Below, one piece after another: positions 9,024-17,864 of a DNA stretch of 64,000 nucleotides (its first letter is position 1; every line of letters begins with the position of its first letter). Under the pieces are notes generated by a model that ran no database searches, was not told where the DNA came from, and worked only from the letters and a program-made list of their open reading frames with translations. Location of the stretch: assembly GCA_934667475.1 (NCBI GenBank), contig CAKUMB010000001.1:124001-188000 (forward strand), in the 5' to 3' direction. The DNA comes from an uncultured Muribaculaceae bacterium. GTDB taxonomy: Bacteria > Bacteroidota > Bacteroidia > Bacteroidales > Muribaculaceae. The translations under genes and the position numbers were made by a program.

Positions 9024-9050
9024 GCGATTTTACTGCAATGGGCAAAAAAA

Positions 9051-9086
9051 GGCAGAAGCCCGACAGTGAAAATCAGGGCTTCTGCC
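9051..9086 (-). terminator. Rho-independent terminator of rubrerythrin gene
   Basis: An 11-bp perfect stem GGCAGAAGCCC...GGGCTTCTGCC is followed on the minus strand by seven T. It lies downstream of the rbr stop at 9148. Confidence 0.85.
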
Positions 9087-9147
9087 AGCAGTTTCCTAAC
9101 TATATGCGTTGGTTCGTATGCGCTGATAGCTGGGAATAGTCGGTCGT

Positions 9148-9690
9148 TTAGTAGTTCTGAGCCAGAATCTGGAAGTACGACTGCGGGTGGTTGCACACGG
9201 GGCACACTTGCGGTGCGCTCTTGCCCACCACGATGTGGCCGCAGTTGGCGCACTGCCAAATGCAGTCGCCGTCGCGCGAGAACACCACTCGCTTCTCCAC
9301 ATTGTCGAGCAGCTTGCGGTAGCGCTCCTCGTGAGCCTTCTCGATGGCGGCCACGCCAAGGAATTTCTCGGCAATTTCGTCAAAGCCCTCTTCGCGGGCC
9401 TCTTTGGCCATGCGCTCATACATGTCGGTCCACTCAAAGTTTTCCCCTTCGGCGGCAGCCTTCAGGTTGTCGGCCGTGTCCTTGATTTCACCGCCCTCAA
9501 GCAGCTTGAACCACATCTTGGCGTGCTCGCGCTCGTTGCGTGCAGTTTCTTCGAATATGGCTGCTATCTGCTGGTATCCGTCTTTGCGTGCCTTAGATGC
9601 AAAGTATGTGTACTTGTTAGTGGCCTGCGACTCGCCTGCGAATGCCTCGCGCAGGTTAGCTTCTGTCTTAGTTCCTTTAATTTCCTTCAT
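9148..9690 (-). CDS. rbr: Rubrerythrin
   Basis: A 180-residue cytoplasmic peroxide-reducing di-iron protein. The ferritin-like domain (1-135) has the iron ligands expected for the family: E20, E53 and H56 in E-R-E-H, and a second ExxHE at E117-H120. The C-terminal rubredoxin-like domain has C147-x2-C150 and C163-x2-C166 for one iron. The start is MKEIKGTKTEANLREAF, as in other rubrerythrins; an upstream in-frame extension crosses the promoter and is rejected. The protein reduces hydrogen peroxide using NAD(P)H-derived electrons, typical of strict anaerobes. It is monocistronic with its own promoter and terminator. Confidence 0.96.
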   Translation of the reverse strand: MKEIKGTKTEANLREAFAGESQATNKYTYFASKARKDGYQQIAAIFEETARNEREHAKMWFKLLEGGEIKDTADNLKAAAEGENFEWTDMYERMAKEAREEGFDEIAEKFLGVAAIEKAHEERYRKLLDNVEKRVVFSRDGDCIWQCANCGHIVVGKSAPQVCPVCNHPQSYFQILAQNY

Positions 9691-9753
9691 AATAGTAAGT
9701 GTTTGATAGTTATAAGTGTTTTGTGTATTCTGTCGTTTTTTTTGTTGACATGG

Positions 9754-9761
9754 CAAATATA
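9754..9761 (-). promoter_or_regulatory. rbr: -7 box for rbr
   Basis: The minus strand reads TATATTTG, with a CTTG 19 bases upstream as a possible -33. It sits 63 bases before the rbr ATG. Confidence 0.6.
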
Positions 9762-9828
9762 CGCCAAAAAATTGAATGCGCAAGCGAAAGATAGTTGTAA
9801 TAATTACAATTTTGATATTATTTCACAT

Positions 9829-10908
9829 TTATCGGTTTGTTTCAACGAATTTCACGCACACGGGCATGCTCACGGCCACATCGCTGCCTGGCACATGCGT
9901 CAGCAGGCCCGATGAGGCATCGCGGGCATAGACCTGCACAGCGTCGCTGTCGCGGCAGGCGGCCATCAGCATCTGGCCGTTGGGGGTGATGGCCAGGCTA
10001 CGCGGGTGCTTGCCCGTGGGCTGGAATGCCACCATCTTGGGCAGTCCGCTGCTGGTGATGCGCATAATGGCCACACCATCGCACTGCGAGCAGCGCACGC
10101 TGGCATACAGCGTCTGTCCGTCGGGTGACAGCTGTATGTCGCCCCCGGCTCCACTTTGGGCTATTTTCACCGACTGCAGCAGCTGCATCTGTCCCGATTC
10201 CGGGCTGTAGCCAAACGTCATCACTTCGCAGCTGAGTTCGGTGAGCACGTGCAGCATGGAGCCATCGTGGCCAAACACGAAGTGCCTCGGCCCGCTGCCC
10301 TCGGGCACACTTACTGTTTGCTCCTCGCTCAGAGTTGCATTTCCGTGGGCGTCGCGCCCCATGCGCATCACATACAGGCAGTCGCCCCCAAGGTTGGTGG
10401 CTATGAGCCGCTTTCCGTCGGGCGTGGGCATGGAAAAGTGCAGGTGGCTTGTGGCCTGGCGCGGCGATGTGCCGTGGTCGTCCCACTGCAGCAGCTTGCG
10501 GCACGGTGTGGCCATGCCGTCGGGGCTGATGCCGAGCAGGGCCAGGCTGCCGCTGCCATAGTTGGCCACAGCCAGGGTGTCGCCGCCAATCATGGCTATG
10601 TGGCAAGGACTCCATCCGCACGAGTTCACACTGCCCAGCACACGCATCTTGCCCGTGCTCCAGTCAAGACTTATTGTGGCCACCATCGAGTCGTAGGGGC
10701 CGTTTTCGCTCACGGCGTATATGCGGTTGCGGTCGGGGCTCACGGCCACATACGACGGGTTTAGCACTTGCACCGCTGCCAGCTGGGTGGCAGCCACATC
10801 GGGCCGCTGCAGCCCGTAGGCATACACGCCCTGCGAGCCGCTGCAGGTGTAGGTGCCCACTATCATCAGCAGGCTGCGGGTGAAGGCGGAATAAGGGTTA
10901 TCGTCCAT
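9829..10908 (-). CDS. Lactonase-family seven-bladed beta-propeller protein
   Basis: About 359 residues. The sequence 'IVGTYTCSGSQGVYAY' at the start, 'PSYVAVSPDRNRIYAVSE', 'SHLHFSMPTPDGKRLIATNLG', 'GPRHFVFGHDGS' and 'HPRSLAITPNGQML' are the blade repeats of the 6-phosphogluconolactonase (YbhE/Pgl) lactonase family. The usual activity is hydrolysis of 6-phosphogluconolactone or related lactones, but paralogs act on other substrates. No clear signal peptide was found, so cytoplasmic location is likely. ATG 10906-10908 overlaps the 3' end of the upstream LtaS-like gene by 11 bases (ATGGACGATAA), indicating coupling. A second candidate start at 10866 would begin at MIVGTYT. Confidence 0.85.
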   Translation of the reverse strand: MDDNPYSAFTRSLLMIVGTYTCSGSQGVYAYGLQRPDVAATQLAAVQVLNPSYVAVSPDRNRIYAVSENGPYDSMVATISLDWSTGKMRVLGSVNSCGWSPCHIAMIGGDTLAVANYGSGSLALLGISPDGMATPCRKLLQWDDHGTSPRQATSHLHFSMPTPDGKRLIATNLGGDCLYVMRMGRDAHGNATLSEEQTVSVPEGSGPRHFVFGHDGSMLHVLTELSCEVMTFGYSPESGQMQLLQSVKIAQSGAGGDIQLSPDGQTLYASVRCSQCDGVAIMRITSSGLPKMVAFQPTGKHPRSLAITPNGQMLMAACRDSDAVQVYARDASSGLLTHVPGSDVAVSMPVCVKFVETNR

Positions 10909-12886
10909 ACACAAGTCGGTCGGTGTTCATTCGGTTCATATACTGCTGAATGAGCGACTTCAACTCCTGCACCATGCGCTGCTGTGTGGCGCGCGGCATT
11001 TTGCCGGCCACATTGTGCTGCAGCAGCGGGTCGTGGCGGTAGTCGTAGGCGGCTTTCACCTGCGAACCGTCGAACTGAATCATGTAGTCGCCCTTCACAT
11101 ACTGGTAGATGCCGTTGTTGTAGTTCACGGCCCACGTCTGCGCCGCTGGCGTGCTCAGCAGGTCGGACCCGAAGGCCACATAGGGCCTGTCGTAGCCCAG
11201 CGCGCCCAGCACGGTGGGCATGATGTCGATTTGCTGCGCCACCACGTCGGTGCGCTCGCCAGGGGCGATGCTGCCGTCGGGGGTGTAGAAAATTATTGGG
11301 ATTGAATACAGACCCAGGTCGGTCTGGTATTCTGGGTGCTTGTTCTGGTTGGTGTGGTCGGCCACTATCACAAACAGCGTGTTGCGGTACCACGGCTGCC
11401 GCTTGGCCGCGTCGAAGAAGCGGCGCAGGGCGTGGTCGGTGTAGCGGATGCACTTGAGAATGGGCAGGCCGCCCTGCTCGGGATACTGTGCCGACAACTC
11501 TTGCGGCACTTTGAACGGGTGGTGCGACGAGGCCGTGAACACGGCCGACATAAACGGCTGGCGGAAGGTGTTGAGTTTCGACACCATGAATTGCAGGAAA
11601 GGCTCGTCCCAAATGGCCCACATGCCGTCGAAGTCCTTGTCGCCGCGGAAGTGTGGGTCGGCGTCAAACTCGGTGCGTCCGTAGTATTCCTTGAATCCAG
11701 TGCTGCGTGCAAATGCCTGGAAGCCCATTGAGCCGTTTTGCGCCCCGTGGAAAAAGGCTGTGCGGTAGCCCTTGGCACCGAGCACTCCGGCAAGGCCGGT
11801 GAGGTGGTTCATCGATGCCGGAGTGAGGAAGAACGGCTCCACAAACATGGGTATGCTCGACAGCACCGACGGCATGGCGTCGATGCTCTTGCGGCCGTTG
11901 GCAAAGCTGTAGCGGAATGTGGCGCTGTGTGCGGCCAGCGAGTCGGTGAATGGGGTGTAGCCGCGATACTGTCCGCCCTCGAGCTGGCGGTTCATGCTGC
12001 CAATGTATTCCTTGCCAAAGCTTTCAATTATTATCACCACCACATTCTTGCGGTTGAATTTTGCTCCCGCTGCGGGCTGGTGCAGCGGTGTGTAGAGGGC
12101 TTCTGCCTCGTGCTCGCTGGCAAAATAGCGCGGGTCGGTGTAGACGTTTTTACCTATGGTGCGCAGCACCGAGAACGGCGTGTTGAGCACCAGTGCCGCC
12201 TCTATGGGTCGGTCCACATACTGGTTGGCGTTGCTCACCGTCACCGGCCGCACCGCGTGGGCAAAGCCGCCGCGCATTCCGGCCACGCACAGTGCGGCCA
12301 TCGCCACCAGGCTCACACCGGTGGCGGCTGAGTAGCGCCACCACACCAGCCGGCGCCTGTCTAGCCGGCTGGTGGCCGACAGGGTCCACAGCAGGGCAAT
12401 GAGCGCGATGCCCGCCAGCCACAAATACCAGTGCGTCACCAGTTCGCTGGCAATGATGCCGCCTATGTTGCTTTCGTGGCTAAACTCGCTGAACACCGTG
12501 CTGGTGGTGCGCCGCGAGGTGAATTGGAAGTACACCGTGTCGGCAAGGTTCATGATCACGGCAAGGCCGTTGACCACCACAAACACCAACTTGCACATGC
12601 GCTGGTAGGCCGGCTGCTCCTTCACATGCAGCGGCAGCAGCATCAGCAGTATGTAGAGGGCGTTGGTGTACATTATGGCCGAGGTGTCAAATACCAGGCC
12701 GCCGCGCAGCATCTCGGCCAGATGGCCGCCGCTGAGGCCCTCGGCAAAATAGCTGTAGTTCACGGCCAGGAATATGAGGCGCGTGGCGAAATAGGCCACA
12801 TAGGCCAGCGCGAGGTTGATGGCTACGGCCACTAAGGGTGCCCACTCGCTGCGGCCAAACAGTGTGAAGCGTTTGTATATGTTCAT
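10898..12886 (-). CDS. LtaS-like membrane phosphotransferase / sulfatase-fold protein (copy 1)
   Basis: A 662-residue protein with an N-terminal membrane block of about five helices (residues ~15-215) and a C-terminal alkaline-phosphatase-superfamily domain from about residue 270. Catalytic-site features include VIIIESFGKEY (metal-binding Glu), GRKSIDAMPS (nucleophile region; a Ser sits where LtaS has Thr) and VADHTNQN (metal-binding Asp-His). In Gram-positives LtaS polymerises glycerol phosphate. In Bacteroidota, relatives are presumed to transfer phospho-headgroups to envelope glycans or lipids; the substrate here is unknown. The active site should face the periplasm. It is about co-linear with the paralog at 12924-14894, 37 bases upstream, and overlaps the lactonase gene. 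Confidence 0.88.
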   Translation of the reverse strand: MNIYKRFTLFGRSEWAPLVAVAINLALAYVAYFATRLIFLAVNYSYFAEGLSGGHLAEMLRGGLVFDTSAIMYTNALYILLMLLPLHVKEQPAYQRMCKLVFVVVNGLAVIMNLADTVYFQFTSRRTTSTVFSEFSHESNIGGIIASELVTHWYLWLAGIALIALLWTLSATSRLDRRRLVWWRYSAATGVSLVAMAALCVAGMRGGFAHAVRPVTVSNANQYVDRPIEAALVLNTPFSVLRTIGKNVYTDPRYFASEHEAEALYTPLHQPAAGAKFNRKNVVVIIIESFGKEYIGSMNRQLEGGQYRGYTPFTDSLAAHSATFRYSFANGRKSIDAMPSVLSSIPMFVEPFFLTPASMNHLTGLAGVLGAKGYRTAFFHGAQNGSMGFQAFARSTGFKEYYGRTEFDADPHFRGDKDFDGMWAIWDEPFLQFMVSKLNTFRQPFMSAVFTASSHHPFKVPQELSAQYPEQGGLPILKCIRYTDHALRRFFDAAKRQPWYRNTLFVIVADHTNQNKHPEYQTDLGLYSIPIIFYTPDGSIAPGERTDVVAQQIDIMPTVLGALGYDRPYVAFGSDLLSTPAAQTWAVNYNNGIYQYVKGDYMIQFDGSQVKAAYDYRHDPLLQHNVAGKMPRATQQRMVQELKSLIQQYMNRMNTDRLVYGR

Positions 12887-12923
12887 TTTCTCTTCTTGAT
12901 GTTTTGGTGAGTGTATGCGGTGG

Positions 12924-14894
12924 TTATCTTGTGGGCAGCAGGCGGTTTTCGTTCATGCGGCTCATGTATTGCTGTATTATGGCCTCGAGGCGCGTCTGCA
13001 TTTGCCGCTGCAGCTGCGGGTGCTGCCCGGCCACATTGCGGCGCAGCATGGTGTCGTGCTTGAAGTCATACATGGCCTTCACCTGCGAGCCGTCGAACTG
13101 AATCATATAGTCGCCCTTCAGATACTGGTAGATGCCGTTGTTGTAGTTCACGGCCCACGTCTGCGCCGCCGGTGTGCTCAGCAGGTCGGTGCCGAAGGCC
13201 ATAATGGGCTTGTCGTAGCCCAGCATGTGCATCAGTGTGGGGGTGATGTCGGTTTGCTGCGCTATTTTGGTGGTGTTCATTTCGGGCTTCAGGCTGCCGT
13301 CGGGGGTGTAGAATATGATGGGAATCGAATACAGGCCCAGGTCGGTCTTGTATTCGGGCCGCTGCGTCTGGTTGGTGTGGTCGGCCACAATCACGAATAT
13401 GGTGTTGCGGAACCATGGTTCGTGGCTGGCTCGCTCGAAGAATCGGCGCAGGGCATGGTCGGTGTATCGGATGCACTTGTGAATCTCGAGCCCGCCCTCT
13501 TCGGGGTATTGTGCGGCCAGGGCCTTGGGCACGCGGTAGGGGTGGTGCGACGATGCGCTGAACACCGTGGTCACAAACGGCTGATGGAATTTAGCCATCT
13601 CGTCGAGCGTGAATTGCAGGAAAGGTTCGTCCCAAATGGCCCACTTGCCGTCGAAGTCGTTCATGCCGCCGTATTTTGGCGAGCGGCAATACTCGTTGAG
13701 GCCAAAATAATTCTTGTAGCCAATGGAGTGGGCAAAAGCGCTGAAGCCCATGGATATGTTGTGCCCACCGTGGAAAAATGCGCTGTAGTAGCCCTTGGGC
13801 GCAAGCATCGACGCTATGCCCTGCACATCGTTGAGCGAGGCCGGTGTGAGGAAGAATGGCTCCACAAACATGGGTATGCCCGACAGAATCGACGGCATGG
13901 CGTCCATCGATATGCGGCCGTTGGCATAGCTGTAGCGGAATGTGAGCGAGTGCGGCACCAGTGAGTCGATAAACGGTGTGTAACTTTTATACGGCTGTGG
14001 GTTGAGGCTGCCTATGTATTCCTTGCCAAGGCTTTCCATGATGAGTATCACCACGTTTTTCCGGCCCAGCGTGAGCGAGTCGGGCGCCGACGGCTTGATT
14101 ATTGGCCGGTATTCGCGCTCCATGGCGGCGCGCGTCATGTAGTGTGGCGTGACAAACGCCTTTTTGCCTATGCTGCGAATCATGCTGAACGGCGTGTTGA
14201 GCACCACGCTGGCCTCAACGGGGCGGTTCACATACTGGTTGGCGTTGCTCACCGTGATGGGGCGCGTGCCGGCGGTGACGCTGCCGCGAATGCCCACAAT
14301 GGCCAGCGGGGCAGCCACCGCAAGTGCGGCCAGCTGCGACCCGTAGTAGGCCCAGCCGTGGCGGTAGACCTCGATGCGCGGCTTCACGTAGCACATCCAC
14401 ATGATGGCCGTGAGGGCAATGAACACCAGCAGCAGATACCAGTGGTTGATGAGTTCGGTGAATATGATGCCGGTGATGTTGCCCTCGTTGCCAAACTCGG
14501 TGAACACCGTCACCGTGGATCGCCGCCCGGTGTACTGGAAATACACCGAGTCGGCGAGGCTCGAAGCTAGTGCCATGGCGTTGGTGACCACAAACAGCCA
14601 TTTCAGCCCCTTGTGGAAGCCGGGCCGCTCCTTCAGGTGCATCGGCAGCAGCATCAGTGCCAGATATAGCGAGTTGACGTAGAGCAGCCCCGAAGTGTCG
14701 AACACCAGCGCGCCCTGCAGCTCGTTCCAAAACAGGTTCCACGACATGTAGGGTGCAAAGGTGTTCCAGTTCTCAAGAAAAAACACCACCCTCACGGCCA
14801 TCCACATCAGATAGGCCACAGCTATATTTATCACGGCGGCTCCAGCATTGCTATGCAGCACTTTGCCTATTTTGCTCATTACAGAATTTCCCAT
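12924..14894 (-). CDS. LtaS-like membrane phosphotransferase / sulfatase-fold protein (copy 2)
   Basis: About 656 residues and co-linear with copy 1 throughout: five predicted helices, then ILIMESLGKEY, GRISMDAMPSILSGIPMF and IVADHTNQTQRPEY. Several long stretches, for example LLSTPAAQTWAVNYNNGIYQ and YMIQFDGSQVKA, are identical in both copies, so they arose by duplication. The chosen start MGNSVMSKIG at 14892-14894 is just downstream of a promoter. ATG 14877-14879 is equally possible. The upstream ATG 14960 is rejected because it lies inside the palindrome and upstream of the promoter. As first gene of a three-gene unit with copy 1 and the lactonase, it probably modifies a periplasmic envelope polymer. 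Confidence 0.88.
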   Translation of the reverse strand: MGNSVMSKIGKVLHSNAGAAVINIAVAYLMWMAVRVVFFLENWNTFAPYMSWNLFWNELQGALVFDTSGLLYVNSLYLALMLLPMHLKERPGFHKGLKWLFVVTNAMALASSLADSVYFQYTGRRSTVTVFTEFGNEGNITGIIFTELINHWYLLLVFIALTAIMWMCYVKPRIEVYRHGWAYYGSQLAALAVAAPLAIVGIRGSVTAGTRPITVSNANQYVNRPVEASVVLNTPFSMIRSIGKKAFVTPHYMTRAAMEREYRPIIKPSAPDSLTLGRKNVVILIMESLGKEYIGSLNPQPYKSYTPFIDSLVPHSLTFRYSYANGRISMDAMPSILSGIPMFVEPFFLTPASLNDVQGIASMLAPKGYYSAFFHGGHNISMGFSAFAHSIGYKNYFGLNEYCRSPKYGGMNDFDGKWAIWDEPFLQFTLDEMAKFHQPFVTTVFSASSHHPYRVPKALAAQYPEEGGLEIHKCIRYTDHALRRFFERASHEPWFRNTIFVIVADHTNQTQRPEYKTDLGLYSIPIIFYTPDGSLKPEMNTTKIAQQTDITPTLMHMLGYDKPIMAFGTDLLSTPAAQTWAVNYNNGIYQYLKGDYMIQFDGSQVKAMYDFKHDTMLRRNVAGQHPQLQRQMQTRLEAIIQQYMSRMNENRLLPTR

Positions 14895-14912
14895 ATCAAA
14901 AAAAACTTTGTT

Positions 14913-14920
14913 CAAAATTA
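14913..14920 (-). promoter_or_regulatory. -7 box for the LtaS-like operon
   Basis: The minus strand reads TAATTTTG, an exact TAnnTTTG, 18 bases before ATG 14894. A CTTG 20 bases upstream lies inside the inverted repeat at 14927-14980. Confidence 0.6.
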
Positions 14921-14926
14921 ATGCAA

Positions 14927-14980
14927 ACCAAGCGCAATGCCAAGAAAAGAGCTTGCTCATTTTCTTGCATTGCGCTTGGT
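14927..14980. repeat. 54-base near-perfect inverted repeat overlapping the LtaS-like operon promoter
   Basis: Outer arms ACCAAGCGCAATG and CATTGCGCTTGGT pair perfectly. The stem continues through CAAGAAAA/TTTTCTTG and GAGC/GCTC with one bulged base on each side and a two-base loop, giving about 25 bp. It covers the -33 region of the promoter at 14913-14920, so it may be an operator or cruciform. No T-run follows either end, which argues against a simple terminator. Confidence 0.8.
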
Positions 14981-15202
14981 GCCGCCTAAATTTTTCACTC
15001 AGGGCGCCGCAGGGGTGGTAAATGTTAAAAGCCGACTGTTAAAGCATTGTTGAAAGTATGTATACAACCGACTCAGGGAATCGTAGTATAAATAAAAGAA
15101 TATCAAATAATAAGCCGATATGGTTTATAAATTAAACAAGATTGGTCAGATTGGCTACAAATAGGCGCGAAATAACCGATTATAGTTAAAGCGCAATAAA
15201 AA
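14981..15202. other. AT-rich intergenic stretch without recognised genes
   Basis: Together with flanking control elements this is part of a 552-base gap (14895-15446). I see no tRNA, reading frame or hairpin here beyond the listed elements. Confidence 0.6.
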
Positions 15203-15235
15203 TTTGGTTTGAGTGTAAACTAAGTTGTAATTTTG
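15203..15235 (+). promoter_or_regulatory. Promoter for the SusD relic
   Basis: TTTG at 15203-15206, 21 bases, then TAATTTTG at 15228-15235 match the Bacteroidota promoter consensus. A leader of about 200 bases follows, including three tandem copies of ATCAGA near 15285-15303. Confidence 0.65.
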
Positions 15236-15446
15236 CAGCCACAAAAAATTACAAACTGTAATTGTTTTAGGTTTATAAAATTAAAATCAGAATCAGAATC
15301 AGCTTTTTTAGCGAAGCAATCTAAACAGGTGTGTGTACAGCGACTGGGCGCTCACCTTTGTTTACAGAGTGAATGAAAACGGCAGCCAAGCAATTGCGAT
15401 TATTGCCAGCTGGCCAGTAAGTGTTTAATTAATAAAGCTACAATCT

Positions 15447-16497
15447 ATGAAGAAGTTAGTTTTTTCATTGCTCGCAGTTGGCCCTGGGCGGCCAGAGCAA
15501 CCTCACCCCGACCCTCGACTCGCAGGAAGACATCTACAATGCCATATTCAGCCTGCTCGACCAGGCCGTGGCCAACTTCACCGAGGCCAAGAGCGGCCGC
15601 GAGAGCCACATCGGTTCGCAAGACATGCTGTATGGCAACGACAACTCCAAGTGGCTGGCATTCGCCTACGCCCTTAAGGCGCGCTACAAGCTGCACACGC
15701 AGCTGCGCAACCCCAATGCCGTGGCCGAGGCTCTTGGGGCTGCCGAGGCTGCCAAGGCTGCCGGATTCGACGGCGCCGAGCTCGATGTGTTTGACGACAG
15801 CAACAACAATCCCTGGACGGCATTCTTCTGGAACCGTGAATACACTGCCTCGTCGAAGACCGTGGCCGACCTCATGACCCAGCGCAACGACCCGCGCCGA
15901 GCCGTGTATGTGTACGACTTCTTCAAATCCACCGAGGTGGGAACACCCGGCGACCAGACGCGCGCCAACGAGGTGGAGACGCTTGCCGCCCCATCGTGGC
16001 TCAACAATGGCGGTGCCTCGATCCATCTGCTCAGCAAGTCGGAGTTCTACTTCATTCTTGCCGAGTGCAAGGCCCGCCTCGGGCAGGACGCCAGCGACGA
16101 CTTCGTGACCGGCGTTGAGGCTTCGTTTGCCGACTATGCCAAAGCCGATGCCGGCCAAACCAAAGGCTTCAGTGCGGCACAGGGCGCAGCCTATGCCCAA
16201 GCACTGCCTGTGACCCTCACCGAGATACTCACCCAGAAGTATCTGGCCCAGGCGCGCGATGAGCAGGTGGAGACCTACAACGACCTGCGCCGCATCAAGG
16301 CCATAGGCGAGGAGCACGTGAAGCTCACCAACCCGCGCAACCAGTCGTCCACAGGCAACGTATGGCCGCTGCGCCTGCCCTACGGCGAGAGTGATGTGCG
16401 CTCCAATCCCAACGTGCGCAAGGCCTTTGGCACAGGCAACGACGCCGGCCGCTATGTGTTCACCGAAAACGTGTGGTGGGCAGGAGGCAGCCGATAG
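15447..16497 (+). pseudogene. SusD/RagB-family gene lacking its 5' third, joined out of frame to a start codon
   Basis: ATG 15447 encodes MKKLVFSLLAV, the start of a signal peptide, and then the reading becomes meaningless. From about 15478, in the +1 frame, the sequence encodes ~339 residues of a SusD-like lipoprotein: 'DSQEDIYNAIFSLLDQAV', 'DNSKWLAFAYALKARY', 'LSKSEFYFILAECKARLG', 'TEILTQKYLAQARDEQ' and 'ETYNDLRR', ending with the family's C-terminal 'ENVWWAGG'. About 130 N-terminal residues (lipobox and first TPR helices) are missing, and no SusC-type receptor lies next to it. SusD proteins bind glycans at the outer membrane with a SusC partner. This copy should be non-functional unless the junction is an assembly error. 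Confidence 0.75.
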
Positions 16498-16533
16498 CCC
16501 AGGCTTAAACTGATTCAATATATTTTTACCCAC

Positions 16534-16563
16534 GGGCGTGGAGCCAAGCTTGGCTTCACGCCC
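16534..16563 (+). terminator. Hairpin after the SusD relic
   Basis: GGGCGTGGAGCCAAG pairs with CTTGGCTTCACGCCC with one mismatched position, directly downstream of the relic's stop. Only short T stretches follow. Confidence 0.65.
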
Positions 16564-16595
16564 GCCGTTTTGAGGAAACTTGCAGCACAAACCGA

Positions 16596-16627
16596 TTTCG
16601 TGCTGTGGCTAATTATTTGTATCTTTG
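16596..16627 (+). promoter_or_regulatory. Promoter for the GNAT-like gene
   Basis: TTTC, 20 bases, then TATCTTTG at 16620-16627, an exact -7 consensus. The box ends 25 bases before ATG 16653. Confidence 0.6.
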
Positions 16628-16652
16628 CAGTCTAAAAATCTGAAAATTAGAT

Positions 16653-17786
16653 ATGGCAGTAGAAATACGAGAAATAAAACACACCAAGCGGCAGTTGCTG
16701 CCGTTTGTGCATTTCCCCATCGACACCCTGTACAAGGACAACCAGTATTATGTGCCTGCCCTGGTGCTCGACGAGGTGAACACCCTCAGGCCCGACCGCA
16801 ACCCAGCGTTTGACTTCTGCGAAAGCGTGTACTACATGGCTTATCGCGACGGCAAGCCTGTGGGCCGCATTGCCGGCATCATCAACAGTGTGGTGAATGA
16901 GCGCATGGGCCAGAAGGCCGCCCGCTTTGGCTTTGTCGACTTCATCGACGACGCCGAGGTGGTCGACGCCCTGTTTAAGGCCGTTGCCGACTGGGCCCGC
17001 TCGAAGCATATGACATCGCTCGAGGGTCCGCTCGGATTCACCGACATGGACCAGGAGGGTATGCTTGTGGAGGGTTTCGACCAGCTGAGCACTCAGGCCA
17101 CCATCTACAACCACCCCTACTATCCCGAGCACATGCAGCGCATGGGCTTTGAAAAAGACGCCGACTGGGTGGAGTTTAAAATCACCATTCCCGACGCCAT
17201 TCCCGACAAAATGGCGCGTGTGGCGCAAATAGTGCGCACCCGCTTTGGACTGAAGACGGTGCATTGCACCAACCGCAAGATGCTGGTGAAGCAATATGGC
17301 GACGACATATTCCACCTGATAAACGAGTGCTACGACGAGTTGTTTGGCTACTCGCCGCTCACCGAGGGCCAGATTAAGCACTACATCGACCTGTATTTGC
17401 CCTTCTTGCCGCTCGACCACCTGTGCCTCATCGTTGACAAGGACGAGAAACTGGTGGGCGTGGGCGTGTCGATTCCGTCGCTGTCGCGTGCTCTGATAAA
17501 GTCGCGCGGACGCTATCTGCCCTTTGGCTGGAAGCATCTGCTGAGCGCCATATCGGGCAAGACCGACACTGTAGACCTGATGCTGGTGGCCGTGAAGCCC
17601 GAGTATCAGAACAAGGGTGCCAACGCGCTGCTGTTTACCGACCTGATTCCCACCTTCATCAAGCGCGGCTACAAGTGGGCCGAGAGCAACCCCGAGCTGG
17701 AGTTGAACCAAAAGGTGCAGCAGCAGTGGCAGTATTTCGACCTGGTGCAAAACAAGCGCCGGCGTGCCTACAAAAAGAGCATTTAG
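16653..17786 (+). CDS. GNAT-superfamily-like N-acetyltransferase
   Basis: A 377-residue cytoplasmic protein. It has the conserved pattern of a Bacteroidota GNAT-fold family: 'NPAFDFCESVYYMAYRDGKPVGRIAGIIN' spread over strands beta3-beta4 (about residues 50-75), 'GPLGFTDMDQEGMLVEGFD' (~130), 'YNHPYYPEHMQRMGFEKDADWVEF' (~150-175), and a C-terminal acetyl-CoA-type segment 'LVAVKPEYQNKGANALLF' (~310). The last matches GNAT motif A (QxxGxA/G). The substrate is unknown. It has its own promoter; pgi follows 78 bases downstream on the same strand and may be co-transcribed. Confidence 0.8.
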   Translation: MAVEIREIKHTKRQLLPFVHFPIDTLYKDNQYYVPALVLDEVNTLRPDRNPAFDFCESVYYMAYRDGKPVGRIAGIINSVVNERMGQKAARFGFVDFIDDAEVVDALFKAVADWARSKHMTSLEGPLGFTDMDQEGMLVEGFDQLSTQATIYNHPYYPEHMQRMGFEKDADWVEFKITIPDAIPDKMARVAQIVRTRFGLKTVHCTNRKMLVKQYGDDIFHLINECYDELFGYSPLTEGQIKHYIDLYLPFLPLDHLCLIVDKDEKLVGVGVSIPSLSRALIKSRGRYLPFGWKHLLSAISGKTDTVDLMLVAVKPEYQNKGANALLFTDLIPTFIKRGYKWAESNPELELNQKVQQQWQYFDLVQNKRRRAYKKSI

Positions 17787-17864
17787 CACCGCGATGCCCT
17801 TTATCCCGACGCACCAATACGACCCAAACTGATAAAATAGACTAAACTAAAAGACAAAAATACT

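Noticed and set aside
15310..15420. Short open frame reading VYSDWALTFVYRVNENG as the C-terminus of a SusC gene
   Set aside because: It has no ATG, is about 38 codons long, and does not resemble the aromatic-ended C-terminus of SusC proteins.
15445..16590. 381-codon minus-strand frame over the SusD relic
   Set aside because: The plus strand carries recognisable SusD sequence; the minus frame is a shadow even though it is uninterrupted.
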